Source: Thioalkalivibrio nitratireducens
GTDB taxonomy: Bacteria > Pseudomonadota > Gammaproteobacteria > Ectothiorhodospirales > Ectothiorhodospiraceae
Reading direction: 5' to 3'
Assembly: GCA_011390385.1 (NCBI GenBank)
Contig: JAABSN010000081.1
Location: forward strand, 1 to 14,713
DNA length: 14,713 bases
Shown here one piece after another: positions 13,655 through 14,713 of this stretch. Within the stretch, counting starts at the first letter, position 1, and each line of letters opens with the position of its first letter. The position numbers were made by a program, and so were the translations under genes. The notes beneath the pieces were generated by a model. It saw nothing but the letters and a program-made list of their open reading frames with translations, had not been told where the DNA came from and searched no databases.

Positions 13655-14713
13655 GGATTCGTTCCCCTTTCGACGGCGGCGCCAAAACCGGCCGCGGCGT
13701 GCTCCCAGTTCGGCAAGGTCTTGGCGTGGTCGTGGGCACCCTGAGCCAGCCTTTCCCGCAGCTCTGGTTGCTCGAGCAGGCGCGTCAGCGCGAGGGTCAG
13801 CGCGTCGACATCGCCGGGTGGTACCAGCAATCCGGCATTTGCCGGCACCGTCTCGGCAATCGCACCCCCCGTTGTGCTCAGAATCGGCAGGCCGAATGCC
13901 ATCGCCTCGGTGAAAGCCATGCCGTACCCTTCGTACCAGGACGGCAGCACGAACAGGCTGCCGGATCGGTACAGCCTCTCCAGCGCTTCGCTCGAGCATT
14001 CCCCGAGAAGGCGTACCCGATCAGCGAGCCCCCGTTCCGCGATCATCGCTTGCACACCCTTGGCGAAGGCAGGGTCGCGCTCGGTGCTGCCGGCGAGAAC
14101 GCATTCCCAGTCGCATGCGCGCAGTCGGTCGAGCGCCTCGAGCAGCAGATCCTGGCCTTTGCGCGGGGTGAGCGCGCCGACGCACAGCAGCAGGGGGCGT
14201 TCTCCATGAATTCGCATGGGGTCGCCGGTGATGCGCCGGTGACCGGGAATCACGACGTCGATCGGGATCGATGCCGGCAGCCAATCCCGCAGCAGGCGGC
14301 CCGTGAACGGGCTGGTGACGATGACCTGGCGGCAGGCAGTCAATGCCTGCTGTTCCAGTTGCCGTAGTTCCTTGCGCCTGCATGGATCGAGAGCGGTTTC
14401 CTCCGACAGCGGGTGGTGTACCAGGCCAATCAGGGCGAGCCGCTGCTGCTGGGCGATCGCGGGCGCCGGTAAACCCCCTAGCGCGAGCCCATCGATCACT
14501 ACCCGCGCGTGATCCGGCAGTTGGCGCAGGATCGAGTCGAACGCCGCTTCCGCCTCGGGATCCGGACCAGGAAAGCGTCCGCGGAGTTCATGAACGTCGA
14601 TCTGCCAGCCTTGTTCACGCAAAGTGTCGCAAATCCGCCGGTCGTAGATATAACCACCCGTGCGCTGTTTCAAGGATCCGGGGACCACGAGGTGGAATGC
14701 ACCAGGGCTCAAA
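13651..14713 (-). CDS. GT4-type glycosyltransferase (5' end at window edge)
   Basis: 353 visible codons of a GT-B fold, family 4 glycosyltransferase. The N-terminal acceptor half begins HLVVPGSLKQRTGGYIYDRRI, a glycine-rich loop typical of such enzymes. The C-terminal donor half has LLCVGALTPRKGQDLLLEAL (175-194), RVRLLGECSSEALERLYRS (232-250) and the EX7E nucleotide-sugar motif with Glu261 and Glu269 in YEGYGMAFTEAMAFGLPILS. Donor and acceptor cannot be predicted. The first possible start is a TTG at 14712, two bases from the edge; since the family normally begins only a few residues before the HLVVPG strand, the gene is nearly complete but the true start may lie outside. It overlaps the methyltransferase gene as ATGA and heads the minus-strand trio. 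Confidence 0.88.
   Translation of the reverse strand, partial: LSPGAFHLVVPGSLKQRTGGYIYDRRICDTLREQGWQIDVHELRGRFPGPDPEAEAAFDSILRQLPDHARVVIDGLALGGLPAPAIAQQQRLALIGLVHHPLSEETALDPCRRKELRQLEQQALTACRQVIVTSPFTGRLLRDWLPASIPIDVVIPGHRRITGDPMRIHGERPLLLCVGALTPRKGQDLLLEALDRLRACDWECVLAGSTERDPAFAKGVQAMIAERGLADRVRLLGECSSEALERLYRSGSLFVLPSWYEGYGMAFTEAMAFGLPILSTTGGAIAETVPANAGLLVPPGDVDALTLALTRLLEQPELRERLAQGAHDHAKTLPNWEHAAAGFGAAVERGTNP

Noticed and set aside
12884..13744. Long open frame of 286 codons on the plus strand opposite the methyltransferase and glycosyltransferase genes
   Set aside because: It is the antisense shadow of two well-supported genes, shows no recognisable domain, and has the Arg/Pro-rich composition typical of shadow frames in GC-rich DNA.
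1..14713. Prophage, insertion sequence, tRNA/rRNA, toxin-antitoxin or defence genes
   Set aside because: No transposase, integrase, tRNA-like fold, structural phage gene or known defence domain was seen on either strand.

Overview
The window is about 60% G+C (estimated by eye) and almost fully coding. Its left two thirds reproduce a gene order typical of Gammaproteobacteria: hisC-tyrA-aroA-cmk-rpsA-ihfB-lapB-pyrF. IHF-beta and LapB are themselves proteobacterial/gammaproteobacterial markers. The species cannot be read from the sequence; a high-GC gammaproteobacterium of the Chromatiales/Ectothiorhodospiraceae kind is a reasonable guess, not a finding.

Layout. (1) 1-3620, plus strand: the 3' part of hisC, then tyrA (prephenate dehydrogenase), aroA (class II EPSP synthase) and cmk (CMP kinase). 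Each of the three junctions is a 4-nt GTGA stop/start overlap, which suggests translational coupling. (2) 3621-5445: rpsA, coding six-domain ribosomal protein S1, behind a 148-nt leader that can form two mutually exclusive hairpins and has no strong ribosome binding site. (3) 5446-7936: a structured spacer, then ihfB, lapB and pyrF. lapA, which lies between ihfB and lapB in E. coli, is absent. (4) 7937-9273: a small secreted ComEA-like helix-hairpin-helix protein with a probable promoter of its own, a GC-rich hairpin, then galU.

(5) 9274-14713 is the less ordinary, accessory part. On the plus strand are an FkbM-type methyltransferase, a creatininase-family amidohydrolase coupled to it by an ATGA overlap, and, after a ~100-bp phased inverted-repeat element, a stand-alone RibD C-terminal-type reductase. 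Facing them on the minus strand is an ATGA-coupled trio: a GT4 glycosyltransferase (its start is at the window edge), a class I methyltransferase and a UPF0104/LPG-synthase-type membrane protein. The two arms converge with a 69-nt overlap of coding ends.

How the genes may work together. Regions 1-4 are housekeeping: aromatic amino acid and histidine synthesis, nucleotide metabolism, translation, nucleoid architecture, LPS control and UDP-glucose supply. In region 5, one creatininase-family branch (ArfB) and one RibD_C-type branch (ArfC) catalyse successive steps on GTP-derived pyrimidines in archaeal flavin/F420 synthesis. Finding both families together, next to a sugar transferase, two methyltransferases and a polytopic membrane protein, suggests a pathway for a modified, perhaps glycosylated, GTP-derived (pterin- or flavin-like) metabolite. 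That is inference: it rests on family assignments and gene neighbourhood only, and the cluster probably continues beyond the right edge.
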